A stretch of DNA of 64,000 bases from Sorex araneus (GCF_027595985.1 NC_073313.1:100737552-100801551); one strand, 5' to 3'; counted from the stretch's first letter, positions 1-12,118 are shown. A program made the numbers and translations. The notes: generated by a model not told the origin, from the sequence alone.

Positions 1-632
1 TCTACACAATGGAATACTATGCAGCTGTTAGAAAAGATGAAGTCATGAAATTTGCATACAAGTGGATCAACATGGAAAGTATCATGTTGAGTTAAATGAG
101 TCAGAAAGAAAGAGACAGACATAGAAAGATTGCACTCATATGTGGAATATAAAGTAGCAGAGAAGTAAGAGCTAGCAATGATGCAACTTCTGGCAGAAAT
201 TCATCTGAACTTAGTTACTGAAATATTAAAATACAGAAGTCCCAAACCTCGCGGCCACTATTGTGGCCACACGACCCCATATCTCCATTCTAAGCAATGG
301 AAAACAAATTATCAAATGATTCCTTTCCAGCAGGTCCGACTTTGGGGGGGTGCAGGAAACTCCAAACAATAATAGTGAGTTTTTTTTTGTTTTTATGTAA
401 TCAAAGTAAAGAGAAAGTAAAGTGAAATTAATCAGCTACACAGGTGGGGTGGGGGGCTGGGGAGGTGGGAGGTGGGAGGGGAGGTTTACTGTGGTTCTTG
501 GTGGTGGAATATGTGCACTGGTGAAGGAATAGGTGTTTGAGCATTGTGTAACTGAGACTTAAGCCTGAAAGCTTTGTAACTTTCCACATGGTGATTCAAT
601 AAAAAAATAGAAAAATAAATAAAGTTAAAAAG
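1..632 (+). mobile_element. L1 3' end (window starts inside it)
   Basis: The first about 150 bases encode the end of L1 ORF2, with the [11 protein letters not shown] tract and a terminal ALICGI-stop. One in-frame stop lies where the family reads SEMSQK. A roughly 450-base 3' UTR follows with the G-rich polypurine tract (440-485) typical of mammalian L1, then the family terminus and an A-rich tail near 600-632. The same terminus recurs throughout the window. The 5' part lies outside the window. Confidence 0.9.
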
Positions 633-3031
633 AGGAAGAAGTACAGAAAAAAAAGATGGCACAATCATCAAAGAAAAGCAAATTTTTCAAATGGCTGAGG
701 GGAATTGGTTTGGAACTAAGAAATAGAGGAATTCTAAGCCCAGTGTGATTCCTATCAGAATGAGAGAATAACGGTTCTTTTAAGAGCATTCCTCACACTT
801 TTCTCAGCATATGTTATATTAGTATTATTAAATATTTGTTCATTTAATGACTGGAAGTATTATTATAAACACTTATTCTAAGAGAGAAAGGTCATAGATA
901 TATTGAATATTTTATTTGCATGTGGCAGTGAGCAGAGTATAATATAGAATATTAGTGGCATCAACCCAAAAGAGTTGTTGAATTAAATTCTGCATGGAGG
1001 ATAGCAGTATATTGAGTGCTCTTCTAGGTGTTTATTGTAGTCCAATAAAGTCAGAAGTCAGAATACTCCCATCCCTGCTTGTGTTAGTGGTGAAGGTGAT
1101 GGGATCCCCTAGTGGTCCATAAATATTCTTGCTTAAAGACTCCAATTTTCTCTCAAATGATCAGGTACACAGTATAAGCTTAAGAAATACATGCACAATA
1201 GCAATTACTTCTATTTATGATTACAATGTTCCTTTGTATATGAGAAAATTAAGAAATAAAGAAGTTAAATAGCATGCCTGAGACTACAGTCTTGAGTTAA
1301 CAAAATCTGAGATAAACACAAACAGGTCTAAGTATTCTGTTACACATCACAATTTTTACTTCCTCCTTTAAGTAAAGGCATTGAAATTTCTGCTAAAAAT
1401 GGCAATACCTGGGAAGTGTAAAACTTTTATGCAATATCCATCATCTGTAGTCAGTTTTTTACTACATATTTCTTAATGCATCATGTACTTTGTACATACA
1501 TGCATATAGACTAAACATAAAAAGCTTGATATTTTAACACAGATGTGTCAACAAAATTTAAAAAATCACTATGTTTCCTTGTACTCTGTAGATCTTTAGT
1601 GTTTAAAATATATATCCTCCACATATCTTGTCATATTTATTGTGACTATTTTGTATTTTGATGTTACATTTGTGAAAAAAATTTAATGACAAATCCAACC
1701 TTTGTAATGGGTACCTTTGTGCTCTCAGAACAAAACCAGAGAGAGCAAAGGGGTCCTAATTCTCAAGGTGATGCAAGTCCTGAAGAAAGTTCAACTCAGG
1801 ACTCTCAGTCTATCAATATTCTCAACAGGTAGGATAAAAGACCTTGCCCCTGAAAGGTAGATCTAGGAAGCCTATTATTGCTTTTTCTACACTTTTTAAT
1901 GCCCTGTACTTCATTTTATGCATTGATATAGATATTCTTAATTTATGTACATTATGGCATTTGTGTGCACAGTAATCATGTCATTGTCCAAGACAATTTT
2001 ACTATTTATTTCAAATTAGATTGTCATCTTTCTTGCCTTATTATACTGCCGAAGACCTGAGTGTACAAAAGTATGTTGGCATATAGTTGGTAAGAGCACA
2101 GAGTAGAAAAAACACAAGTTGTATTTTGCAGAAATTTTGCAGAAATGGTGATCCAACTCTCAATTGTGGTCAAGATTTTGGTTCTCAGAGTAGTCATAAC
2201 TTGGATACAATAATTTTCATTTTCCAATTAGACTCACTGATATGAATATTTTCACTGGTAAAATATTAACAAGATTTAATTTATCATGTCTATTGTGAAG
2301 ATACTGAGTACAGAGTCTTGCTGATGCCAGACAACTTAGATCCTGAGAAAATAAATCAGAAAGAGAGAAATAGAGAACAATAGATATAAACAGAACTACT
2401 TTGGTACCATTTCCTGAGACTGTCTCACTGGGCGCTCATAGTGTAATGTTTAGGAAATTGTCTCTTTTGCCCACTTCTTACATAGTGAGTAGTAATTTTA
2501 ATTTTCATTGCATGGTTCACAGGGAAGCAGAAAAATGGATTGCATATCAGTACTATATGCAATTATAGTATATATTTAAAATGACAGAGAGCATTTTAAA
2601 TGACCCCTTTCTCAACTGCTACTTTTTAATAGAAGAGACATTCCTTACACAAAGACATTTTTATTTAAACAAGAAACCTAAGTAAAAGTAGAATTTTTAT
2701 GTATAGATTCAGAAAAAATAATCTTGAAAAGCTGAAGTAACATCAGTCTCCCCTCTTGCCATGGCCTGAAGTGTGAGGTTTAAAAATTACATCTTTAAAA
2801 TGATCTTTTTTTTAATTCTAATCCTACTTGAATTCTTGGCTCTTCATCTAGGACCATTCAGTCTCTATAAGCATGAAAATCTATTTCAACCTTGTACTTG
2901 CTCTAGCCAAGGTTAATCCTGTGAATTCAAAGAACATGGGTGCAATGCATGTGTTCTGTGGCTGATTACCCCAGGCCAGTAGATGACAACAGATGAATGA
3001 GGAAGCAGGAACAGGGGAACACGCCCCACAC
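633..3031. other. Apparently unique AT-rich DNA
   Basis: I see no recognisable repeat and no long reading frame here. The only coding-like segment is the candidate exon listed separately at 1729-1828. The stretch could be intron or intergenic sequence, or contain repeats too old to recognise by eye. Confidence 0.5.
1729..1828 (+). other. Candidate host coding exon, gene unknown
   Basis: A 100-bp block sits between a pyrimidine-rich acceptor (tttgtgctctcag, AG at 1727-1728) and a donor of the form CAG|gtagga (GT at 1829-1830). Entered with two leading bases skipped, it is open across its length and reads as a polar low-hydrophobic peptide: QNQREQRGPN, then a stretch rich in S, E, D and Q, then SINILN. 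Another phase is also open but gives a less protein-like peptide, and the third has a stop. I do not recognise the gene. The call rests only on splice-like borders and composition, and a chance match is quite possible. Confidence 0.3.
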
Positions 3032-3041
3032 TGGTTGGTAG

Positions 3042-3231
3042 CACTGTCATCATGTCACGATGTTGATGTTCCTTGATTTGCTTGAGCAGGCATCAGTAAC
3101 GTCTTATTGTGAGACTTGTTGTTACTGTTTTTGGCATAATGAATACATCATGGGTAGCTTTCCAGGCTTTGCTGTGCGGGCAGGATACTCTCAGTAGCTT
3201 TCAGGGTTCTTTAAGAGAGATGGAGGAATAG
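3042..3231 (-). mobile_element. RTE-tailed tRNA SINE, 5'-truncated
   Basis: On the minus strand this is the body plus RTE-like 3' tail of the second SINE type in the window, lacking the tRNA-derived head. It is flanked by a perfect 11-bp target-site duplication (ctggttggtag, 3031-3041 and 3232-3242). The tail end lies at the left, as expected for a minus-strand copy. Confidence 0.8.
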
Positions 3232-3698
3232 CTGGTTGGTAGTGACCTATTATTTCATTCTCATCCTCACCCTTCCAGCTTCATTCTCCCTACTTATCTA
3301 ACAGTGTAGTTATTTCTCTCTTCTCCTTCGTTAAAGCAGAGTTATATAGAAATCATGAAGGGTGAGGGTACACATAAGTGGGGTTGATATAAAATCCTCC
3401 CTTCAGGGTAAGTTCTTCTAGGAGATTAACTCAAGGACAAAATATCATCTGGGGGGTTCACACTCTAGATTACTGGGAGATCTCCTTAAGTATGGTATCC
3501 CATCTAGGGCATATTGCTTTCTCCTTTCCTTAGTTAGTAATACATTTATTTCTAGTCATTTTGTATAAAAGCAGTAAGAGATATAATTAAGCTTAAAGAG
3601 TGACTCTTCCTGGGACATCTTGCTATATATCCCAGACTACAATCCTCAGGCAAATTTAGTCTTATCCAGATGGGTCCTAATTTAATTACTTCTTTTTA

Positions 3699-5285
3699 TT
3701 TATTTTTTTTTTTTTAATTTTATTGAATCACCATGTGGAGGGTTACATAGTTCTCAGGATTATGTCGGTTATACAGTTCTCAAACACCCTTCACTTCACC
3801 AGTGCCCATCTTCCATCACCAACCCCCCCAGTATACCTGCCGCCCCCTCCCACCTCCCCAGTCCCAACCCTTGCACATGATATGTTTCACTTCGTTTACG
3901 CCTTATTTCGATTACATTCCATGTTTCAACACACAACTCACTACCGTTGTTGGGGTTTCCCCCAAAAAAGAAAAGCAGTCCTATTGCCAAGGAGGCATTT
4001 GATAGTTCTCCATTGCTAAGAATATAGAGATATTAAGTCCCGCTGTTTGTTACATAGTTTTTCTTTTTCCCCCTTGCCCCGCGCCACCGAGTTCACGCCT
4101 GTTTTAGTAATCGCCACGCTGCCTGACAAGGGAAAAAAAACCGAAAAGGATGGTTATTTCCCGTCATCAGCAGGCGTGGGGCTCTGGCTTAGTTGATAGA
4201 CTTGTAGAGTATCTGCAAGCAGTCTCTGGAACCGACGGTCTTGCGCTGGTGTCGGCTCCGGCTCGAGATTCCACCAGCGTCCCGCTGTTCCTTGTACATA
4301 ATTTTTCCCCTTATATCCCATTCCCACGCCACCAGGTCTGTTTGCTTAATGGACATCACACTGTAGTTGATGACACACCGCGTTTCTTCCCGAGAAAGAA
4401 GAAAATTTCTTCTCAGCCGGCGTGGGGATATAGCTTAGTTCAGTCTAGTGAGATGGCTACCACTTTGTTTGCCTTCAATATTTCAGCAACAGACTTACTA
4501 TTAGGATCTCCCACAAAAGTCCGCCCCATTAGAAAGGAACCATTACATATTGCTCATACTAAGATGACATTAAGTCGCGCGGCCGCTGCGACATTAAGCT
4601 GCCGCGGCCGCGCGGTTTTGGGTTTCTGTATAAAGTCCAGGGAAAGTACAACCAGAAATAACATCACTATAAACTTTTACCCTTTTATGGTGCTCATAAG
4701 ATGGAGAAACCTAGAGAGAGGCTCGGCGTCTCCGTTTTGCGCTCAGGAAAACCGCGGCCCCTGCGCTGTGCTCAGGAGGGAGGAGTTGAGAGAGAGACAT
4801 GTTAAAAGAATAGGGGGATGCCCGGGTCCCACAGCTTCAGCACGCCGTGGGGTCTCTGGTCCCATGCCGGAATTAGTTCAGTGCGCTGCTTGGGGTCCGA
4901 GGGCGCTCCCTCGGGCCCCTCCATCATGCTCCTTCCACAGCCGGGTCCAGAAGGAAGCACACGTGGGGGAGGTGGGTTTAAGTATCTAACTGCGGTGGGC
5001 GGGGGTCGCCGCCCCCGCCCCCTGGGGACTCCCGCAAGCGCGCTCACGTCCTGTTTTGGCTGAATCGGCGACTCCGTTTTGCGCTCAGGAAAACCGCGGC
5101 CCCTGCGCTGTGCTCAGGAGGGAGGAGTTGAGAGAGAGACAGGTTAAAAGAATTGGGGGATGCCCGGGTCCCACAGCTTCAGCACGCCGTGGGGTCTCTG
5201 GTCCCATGCCGGAATTAGTTCAGTGGGCTGCTTGGGGTCCGAGGGCGCTCCCTCGGGCCCCTCCATCATGCTCCTTCCACAGCCG
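3699..5285 (-). mobile_element. L1 insertion, 3' UTR only, CpG-rich
   Basis: A minus-strand L1 truncated within its 3' UTR. The 16-bp TSD taattacttcttttta is perfect (3683-3698 and 5286-5301). The family 3' end is at the left, with the poly-T image of the tail at 3699-3720. No ORF2 remains, so the 3' UTR of this subfamily is at least 1.5 kb. The right half is rich in CpG, with NotI-like cgcggccgc blocks near 4577-4617, and holds a tandem duplication. Remnants of another duplicated block (ggcgtgggg...gcttagtt) occur near 4170 and 4420. Confidence 0.85.
4723..5285. repeat. Tandem duplication in L1 3' UTR
   Basis: The segment 4723-4943 (221 bp) recurs at 5065-5285 at an offset of 342 bp with only a handful of substitutions. 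The second copy ends exactly at the L1 truncation point, so this is about 1.65 copies of a 342-bp unit, CpG-rich. Confidence 0.9.
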
Positions 5286-5785
5286 TAATTACTTCTTTTT
5301 AGGTCATGACAGAGTTTGTTCCATAACCGTGCTCTTTATTTATTAGTGAATCACCGTGAGATAAAGTTACAGAATTACAAATTTTCATACTTTCATTTCA
5401 ATCATACAATGATGGAGTACCCATCCCTCCATGATTGCCCATTTTCTACCACCAATGGTCCCATTATCCCTCCCACCACCCCCACACTTTCCCCTTCACC
5501 CCACCCCGCCTCTGTGACAGGGCATTACCTTTTGCTCTCACTCTCATTTTGGGTGTTGTGGTTCGCTACAGAGATTTTAAGGGGACATAATTTTCAGTCT
5601 ATAATCTATTTTTAGCCGGTATCTCCCTTCCTAGTGGGCCCACCTAGCAACTTTTGCTTGGTGATCCCTTATCTATCAGAGCTGCTTCTTCACCTAGCAT
5701 GTGAGGCCAGCTTCTAAGCTGTGTAGTAATCCTCCTGTACTTATCTCTACTATTCTCTGGGTGTTAGTCTCCCATTCTGTTACTT

Positions 5786-8700
5786 TATATTCCCACAGAT
5801 GAGTGTGATCTTTCTCTGTCTGTTACTCTCTTTCTGACTCATTTCACTTAACATGACACTTTCCATGTTGATCCACTTATATGCAAATTTCATGACTTCA
5901 TGTTTTCTAACAGCTGCATAATATTCCATTGTGTAGATGTATCAAAGTTTCCTTAACCAGTCATTTATTCTCGGGCACCTGGGATTTTTCCAGATTCTGG
6001 CTATTGTAAACAGTGCTGCAATGAACATATTGGTGCAGATGTCACTTTTATTATACTCTTTTGCATCTCAGTGATATATTCCCAGAAGTGGAATTGCTGG
6101 GTCAAATGAGAGCTCAATTTCTAATCTTTGAAGAATTGTCCATATTGTTTTCCAAAACGGCTGAACCAGTCGGCATTCCCACAAGCAGTGAAGAAGAGTC
6201 CCTTTCTCCCCACATCCGTGCCAACACCGGTCGCTTTTGTTCCTTTGGATGTGGGCCAGTCTCTGTGGTGTGAGAAGGTATCTCATTGTTTTGATATGCA
6301 TCTCCTTGATGATTAGTGGTAAGGAGAATTTTTCATGTGTCTTTTAGCCATTAGAATTTCTTCCTTGAGAAAGTTTCTGTTCATTTCATCGCCCCATTTT
6401 CTGATGGGGTTGGATGTCTTCTTCTTGTGGAGTTCAACCAGTGCCTTATAAATCCTTGATATCAAGCCCTTATCAGATGGTTATTGGATAAATATCCTTT
6501 CCCATTCTGTAGACTGTCTTTTTATCCTGGTCACTGTATCCTTTGAGGTACAGAAGCTTCTCAGTTTAAGGTAGTCCCATTTGTTTATCTGTTTCCACTT
6601 GTCTGGTCCGTGGTGAGTCCTCTTTGAAGATACCTGTTGCTTCAATGTCGTGGAGGATTGTGCTGACCTTGTCTTCAATGTACCTTATGGGTTCTGGTCT
6701 AATGTTGAGGTCTTTAATCCATTTTGATCTGACTATTGTGCACGGTGTTAGGTATAAGTCTGAGCCCATTTTTGCATGTAGCTGTCCAGTGTTGCCAGCA
6801 CCATTTGTTAAAGAGGCTTTCCTTCCTCCACTTCACATTTCTAGCTCCCTTATCAAAGATTAGCTGATCATGTATTTGAGGGTGTGTGTAAGGATATTCT
6901 ACCCTGTTCCATTGGTCTACTGCTCGGCCTTTGTTCAAGTACCATACAATTTTAATTATTACTGCTTTGTAGTAGAGTTTGAGGTTGGGGAAGATGATAC
7001 CTCCCATCTTCTTTTTCCCCAAAATTGCCTTAGCTATTCATGGGGGTTTGTTGTTTCATATTAATTTTAGGAGTGTTTGGTCCACTTCCATGAAGAATGT
7101 CATGAGTATCCTTATAGGGATCACATTGAATGTCTATAATGCCTTGGGAAGTGTTGCCATTTTGACAATTTTAATTCTCCCAAACCATGAACAGAAGATG
7201 TGTTTACATTTCCCAGTGTCCTCTTTTAATTCGTGAAGTAACCTTTTGTAATTTTCTCTGTACAGGTCCTGTAGTTTTCTTCTTTTGTGGTATCTCTGTT
7301 TGCTTTTGGTATTAGGATGATATATGCCTCATAGAAACTATTTGGGAGAGTTTCTGTTTCCTCAATTTCCTGGAAAAGCTTGAAAAGAACTGACAATAGG
7401 TCCTCTTAAAAAGTTTGGAATAGTTCATCTGGACCTGGACTTTTGTTTCTGGGCAAACTTTTGATTACAATTTGAATTTCCTTGATAGTAATGGGTCTAT
7501 TCAGGTATTTCAAATCACCTTGGTTCAGCCTTGGGAGGCTATAGGAATCCAGGAATTTACCCATTTCCTCTACATTCTCTTGTTTCGTGGTGCACACACT
7601 TCCAAAGTAGTCTCTGATGATCAATTGAATTTCTTTGGTTTTTGTTGTGATGTCCCCCTTTTCATTTCTGATTCAGTTTATGAGAGTTCTCTCTCTCTAT
7701 TTCTTTGTGAGCGTTGCTAGTGGGTTATCAATCCTATTTATTTTCTCAAAGAACCAGCTCTTAGATTCATTGATATTTCAGATTGTTTTTTGGGTTTCCA
7801 TGTCATTGATTTCTGCTCTAAGTTTTATTATTTCTTTCCTTCTGCCTGGTTTCTGCTGCTTTTGTTGGTTCTTTTCTAAGGTCTTTAGTTGTTAGATCAG
7901 GTTATTTATATGGGCCCTTTCTTTTTTCCTTAGATATGCTTGCAGAGCTGTAGTTTTCCCCTTAACACAGCTTTTGCTGCGTCCCACAGGTTATGATAAC
8001 TTGTGTCTTCATCCTCATTTGTTTCTAGGTACCTTTTTATTTCTTTGTTGACTTCCTCCCTGACCCATTCATTGGTCAACATTGAGTTGTTTAATTTCCA
8101 GGTGTATGGTTTGGTCCTCTGCATCCATGCATGATTAACTTTTATCTTCAATGCATCATGATCTGAGAAGATAGTTGGTACAATTTCTATCTTCCTGATT
8201 CTATGGAGATATGCTTTGTGGCCCAGGGCATGATATATTTTAGAAAATGTTCCGTGTGCACTAGAAAAGAATGTTTATTCTTTTTTATGGGGATGCAAAG
8301 CCCTGTATAGATCTATTAGCCCTCTCTCTTGTATTTCTTCCTTCAAGCCCTGTGTTTCCTTGAGAGTTTTGATCTTTTTGATCTATCCAGAGGTGATGAG
8401 TCTCCAACTATTATTGTGTTGCTAGAAATGTCCTCCGTAAAATCTGTTAGCAGTTGATTTAAGTATTTAGTTGATCCCTCATTAGGTGCATATACGTTTA
8501 GGAGTGTGAGATCTTCCTGCTATACATATCTTTTGATTAGTAAGAAATGGCCTTCACTGTCCCTTCTAATCTTTTTCAACCTGAAATCTATATTGTCTGA
8601 TACTAGTATGGCCACCCCGGCCTTCCTGATGGAGTTGTTTGCTTGCAGGATTGTTTTCCATCCTTTGACTTTGAGTCTGTGTTTGCTCTGACCATTCTGA

Positions 8701-8830
8701 TGTGTATCTTGTAGGCATCAGAATGCTGGGTTAAGTTTCTGAATCCATTTTGCCACTCTGTGTCTCTTGATGGGTACATTTAGACCATTGATGTTGAGAG
8801 AAATTATTGTCATGGAGTTTTGTGCCATAT
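5786..8830 (-). pseudogene. L1 ORF2 remnant (endonuclease/RT), RT core deleted
   Basis: Reading right to left, the endonuclease, the linker between endonuclease and RT (around 7930-8150) and the start of RT (7406-7624, with SPGPDE) are followed by a jump near 7262-7290 to the thumb and C-terminal parts (6714-7022). The cysteine-rich segment ([14 protein letters not shown]) is at about 6180-6240. The stretch coding for the FADD catalytic motif, present near 36000 in the intact copy, is missing. Several frameshifts and stops also occur. ORF2p normally nicks DNA and reverse transcribes L1 RNA; this copy cannot. Confidence 0.85.
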
Positions 8831-8871
8831 TTCTTTAGGGGTTTGTTGTGCTTATAGGGGTTTTGATTTTC

Positions 8872-9777
8872 TTACAGTAGTCCCTTTAGTCCTTCTTTTA
8901 AGATTGGTTTTATGTCTATGAAGTTCCTGAGCTGTTTTTTATCCATGAAATTGTTTATGGTTCCTTTGAGTTTGAGTGAGAGTTTAGCCGGATAGAGTTT
9001 TGTTGGTGAGATGTTCATTTCATTGAGTTTTTTCACTATATCCCACCATTGTCTTCTGGCTTGGGAGGTTTCCTCTGATAAGTCTGCTGTGAATCTAAGG
9101 GGTGCTCCTTTGTATGTGATTTCTTTTTTTGACCTTGCTGCTTGCAGTATTGTGTCCCTATCCGTGGCATCCACCATTCTGACTATGATATTCTTGGAGT
9201 CTTTTTATTAGGGTCTCTTCTAGTTGGCACCCTTCGGGCTCCTAGGATTTGGATGTCTGCATTATCTAGCTCCGGGAACTTTTCAGCAATGATTTCTTTA
9301 ACTGTGGCTTTTTCATTAGGGTTGCCTCCCTGTCCTTCCGGAACTCCGATGATTCTTATGTTATTCCTCTTGGAATCATTCCTTAAGCCTCTGATTCGCC
9401 CTAGAGCTATTTTGAGGTCTTTTCCAATTGTTTGTTGTAGCCTGTGGGCTTTCTGTTGTTCATCTACAAGCTCACTGATTCTATCTTCAGCTGTAGCCAT
9501 TCTACTGTTGAGGGCTCTCACTGTGCTTTTCTATTTCATCTACCGAGTCTTTTATTCGTAACATTTCTGAATGTAGCTTTCCTATTTCTGTTCTCCTTTC
9601 TTCCCGTATTTTCTTCGCTGACTGCTCCACTGCTCCTTTAAGTTTGATGAACATTCTCAACATTTCTTCTCTGAATTCTTTATCAGGGAGATCATTATTT
9701 GTGGGAAATCCCTGCTGAAGCTTCTGGACTCTTTTCTTTATCCTTTCCTTGCTGTGGGGATTTGCACTTTTCTTCAT
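8872..9777 (-). pseudogene. L1 ORF1 remnant (RNA-binding chaperone)
   Basis: Three frame-shifted blocks join into one ORF1-like protein of about 300 residues. The N-terminal coiled coil starts at a methionine at 9777. The RRM-type central domain has the hallmark NNIRIIGVPEG, near 9340. The C-terminal domain has the typical RDTILQAARSK and TYKGAPLRFTADLS, at 8960-9170. ORF1p normally trimerises and coats L1 RNA. At least two frameshifts (near 9520 and 9180) make this a pseudogene. Length is a little below the usual about 340 residues. Confidence 0.85.
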
Positions 9778-10729
9778 GCTGTTGCAGTTGTATAGAGGTT
9801 GGACCTTCCAGTTTACTAGAGCTGTTCTCTCTTTGTGAGGTTTCTGGTGAAGGCTTGGAGGATGTGTTCTTTTACACTGGGCTTGTATATCTTCCTGTAC
9901 TCATCAGTAATCTGGTATAATTGGAAAGGATTTGTGCTCACAAATATTTTGGTGCAATTGGAGTAGTCCAGTGGCTAATTTGCCTTTTCTGTTTGAGGTA
10001 GCTGGGGAGATCTATACAGAGTTAGGTAATGGGGATTGAGATGTCTGTCAAGTATACTTGAGGAGGGGAAAAAACTGCAGTGAAGGCCGCATCCATTACC
10101 ACAGAGGTCACACCGCCTTCTAGCCCCTAATGACAGGGGCTGGCACACCTGGTTGAAGAAGTAGGAAGCTCAGGGTCTGATGCGGCGGCTGGGAGCTGGG
10201 AGTCCCTGCCCGCTGTATGCTAGGTTGAGATCGGTCCTTGGGCCGCGCGGGCACTCAGGCATCAGGCAGGGGGTGCTGGGGTGCCCAGTGAGGGGGGGGC
10301 AGCACATCTGGATGAGATGACCGTGCTCTTAACATTATTCTTAGCTTATAATTTTTTGATACCATGGTATCTTACAGCTTGCTCTGTGTCCATCGTTGTC
10401 CCTTGCTGAGACCCTCCTTTTCGGGGCTGTTAGGAATAAGGGCAACTGAGGCTTAAGTCATGTAAATATGATGAATGTCCAGGAGTAAATATTATTCAGA
10501 GTCAATTAACTTCCATGTTACAAAAACATAACATCTATTATGTTACTGTATCTATACAAAAAAGGACATTACTAAACCATACGAATGACATAAAGGAAAG
10601 AGAAAAACAATATAGGATTATTAGTGTCTGAAGGAATTGGGTGTGCCTCTGGAGCAATGTTGGTGGGAGTAACTCAATAAACCTAAGCTCCCTGCATGAG
10701 GAGCAAGGGCAAACCAATGTAATCCAACA

Positions 10730-11248
10730 CGTGACTGATTGAGTCAGCCTTGTAAACTCTTTCCTGATAGACTCTTCCCATGCCTAAGTGCCTATCTTGA
10801 TGTTGTGCTTTTGTATCATATGCTAGTCCTTTTATGCTCCTGAGCACTGTAAACATGCCTCTTGATTCCACGCCTAGTGATAATATCCTTGATAGGTTCT
10901 GCTTCTCCCACACAACCATCCTGACTTCTGCTCTTTCATTTGCCAGCCATTGCTAGACTTAGATGATGTCAGGTTTACTTATATTCCTTCCTATAGATTC
11001 TCTGCTTATTTCCTGGTTATTCTTTCCCTACAGGCTCACATGTTCTCTTGCTCTTTACATTATCATGATATCACAATTGAGAGTACTCATTATGAGATAC
11101 TTTCTACATTTGAATTTATAATTAAATTGCTGTGTGAAATTGTCAATTTGCTGAATATTTGTGATTTGCGTTTTAATATTTGATGTTTAAGCAATAGAAA
11201 TTACACTTACCTTTAGAAGTCTGTTATTGTAAAGTGCTTATTTGTGTC
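10730..11248. other. No recognisable feature
   Basis: AT-rich sequence to the right of the LTR-like element. I see no gene, RNA or clear repeat. Confidence 0.5.
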
Positions 11249-11418
11249 CAGAGAGGTAGCTGAGGGAGCCAGGCACTTGTCTTGCATGTGTTTAAATCCA
11301 GTTGAGTTCATATAACCACATATAGTCCCCCAAGAATCTCCAGGATTGATCCCTGAACACAGTCAGAGATAAGCCCTGTGCACTGCCATATGTGGTCTCC
11401 AAAACAAAAATATAAGTT
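11249..11418 (+). mobile_element. Old tRNA-derived SINE (A-tailed type)
   Basis: Decayed copy running from the degenerate A-box region (agaggtagctgaggg) through the body to an A-rich end (ccaaaacaaaaat). Many substitutions relative to the young copies at 28685 and 43622. Confidence 0.65.
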
Positions 11419-11947
11419 ATTGCTTTTATATAAGATGCATGCTTACTGAAAACATTATATACATATATAATATATAATCATTGTTTATCACACAGGGAAA
11501 TTCCCTGACTTTGAGGCCAAGGTGGGATTTTCTCATCTTTTCCCAGCTCTTACAAGATAACCGAATCATGTCATTAATGGACAAAGTCACTCCTTTTAGT
11601 CTTCCACAAAGGACTGGGGAGACACACACTTATGCTGAGACAGGCAAGGTTTGATTCAGAGTGGGGAAGAAGGTAGGAAGAATTATTCAGGGACAGTTTT
11701 GACCATGTGTATGTAGAAAATAGAAATGCATTTTACCATCTGATGAGCAGAACCTAATTAGAGAAGTTAAATATGATGGGAAAAACATGATCTCTTCCAA
11801 AAACTAATTTAAATAATTCTTGGATTATTCACAGTTCCATATGAGCTATATGTTGACTGTGCCTTCTTTAGTCATGTGCCTAGTGAGGAGATGTATTAGT
11901 GACTATATCCATCCAGGGAAACTGTAATGACTATAAAAATGCTTGAA

Positions 11948-12118
11948 TGGGGCTAGAGAGTTGTATAATATAGAGGTAACAGGGTTGTCCACCAACATTT
12001 CATTCCTGGCATCATATATGCTCCCCTGAGCACTACCATGAGTGATCCCTGAATACAGGACCAAAATTAAATCCTGAACACAACTGAATGTAGCCTAAAT
12101 CCTCTGACTCCTTCCCCC
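11948..12118 (+). mobile_element. Old tRNA-derived SINE (A-tailed type)
   Basis: Starts ggggctagagagttgta, a decayed SINE head, and keeps the ctcccctgagcactacc body motif. The tail region is degenerate. Short sequence to its right (about 12210-12266) resembles an old L1 terminus but is uncertain. Confidence 0.6.

Larger units (their letters stand above)
5337..10319 (-). mobile_element. Nearly full-structure L1 with internal ORF2 deletion
   Basis: A minus-strand L1 of about 5 kb flanked by accgtgctctt (5326-5336 and 10320-10330). In element order it has a 5' UTR (about 9780-10319, GC-rich at its outer end), decayed ORF1 (8872-9777), decayed ORF2 (about 5786-8830) and a 3' UTR (5337-5785). It is the only L1 in the window with a 5' UTR. 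The 5' end may not be the true promoter start. ORF2 lacks roughly 0.75 kb that copy 33822-36585 retains. Confidence 0.85.
3243..10729 (-). mobile_element. LTR-like element split by two L1 insertions
   Basis: Segments 3243-3698, 5302-5336 and 10331-10729 align in order with 61970-62942. Removing the two TSD-flanked L1s (3699-5285 and 5337-10319) leaves one element of about 0.9 kb. On the minus strand its left edge starts TGT.GGAT.ACATTG at 10729, and the matching start is at 62942. Length and TG start suggest a retroviral-type LTR, but I do not see a convincing CA end, primer-binding site or coding sequence, so the class is open. The other copy has 0.2 kb of GC-rich sequence on its 3' side. 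Confidence 0.5.

Noticed and set aside
4150..4989. 279-codon plus-strand frame
   Set aside because: Lies antisense in a CpG-rich L1 3' UTR with internal duplications; stop-poor because of GC content, and the frame repeats part of itself at 5056-5346.
3700..5000. CpG island or host promoter
   Set aside because: The CpG-rich block is bounded by L1 target duplications and recurs in other L1 3' UTRs, so it came with the insertion.
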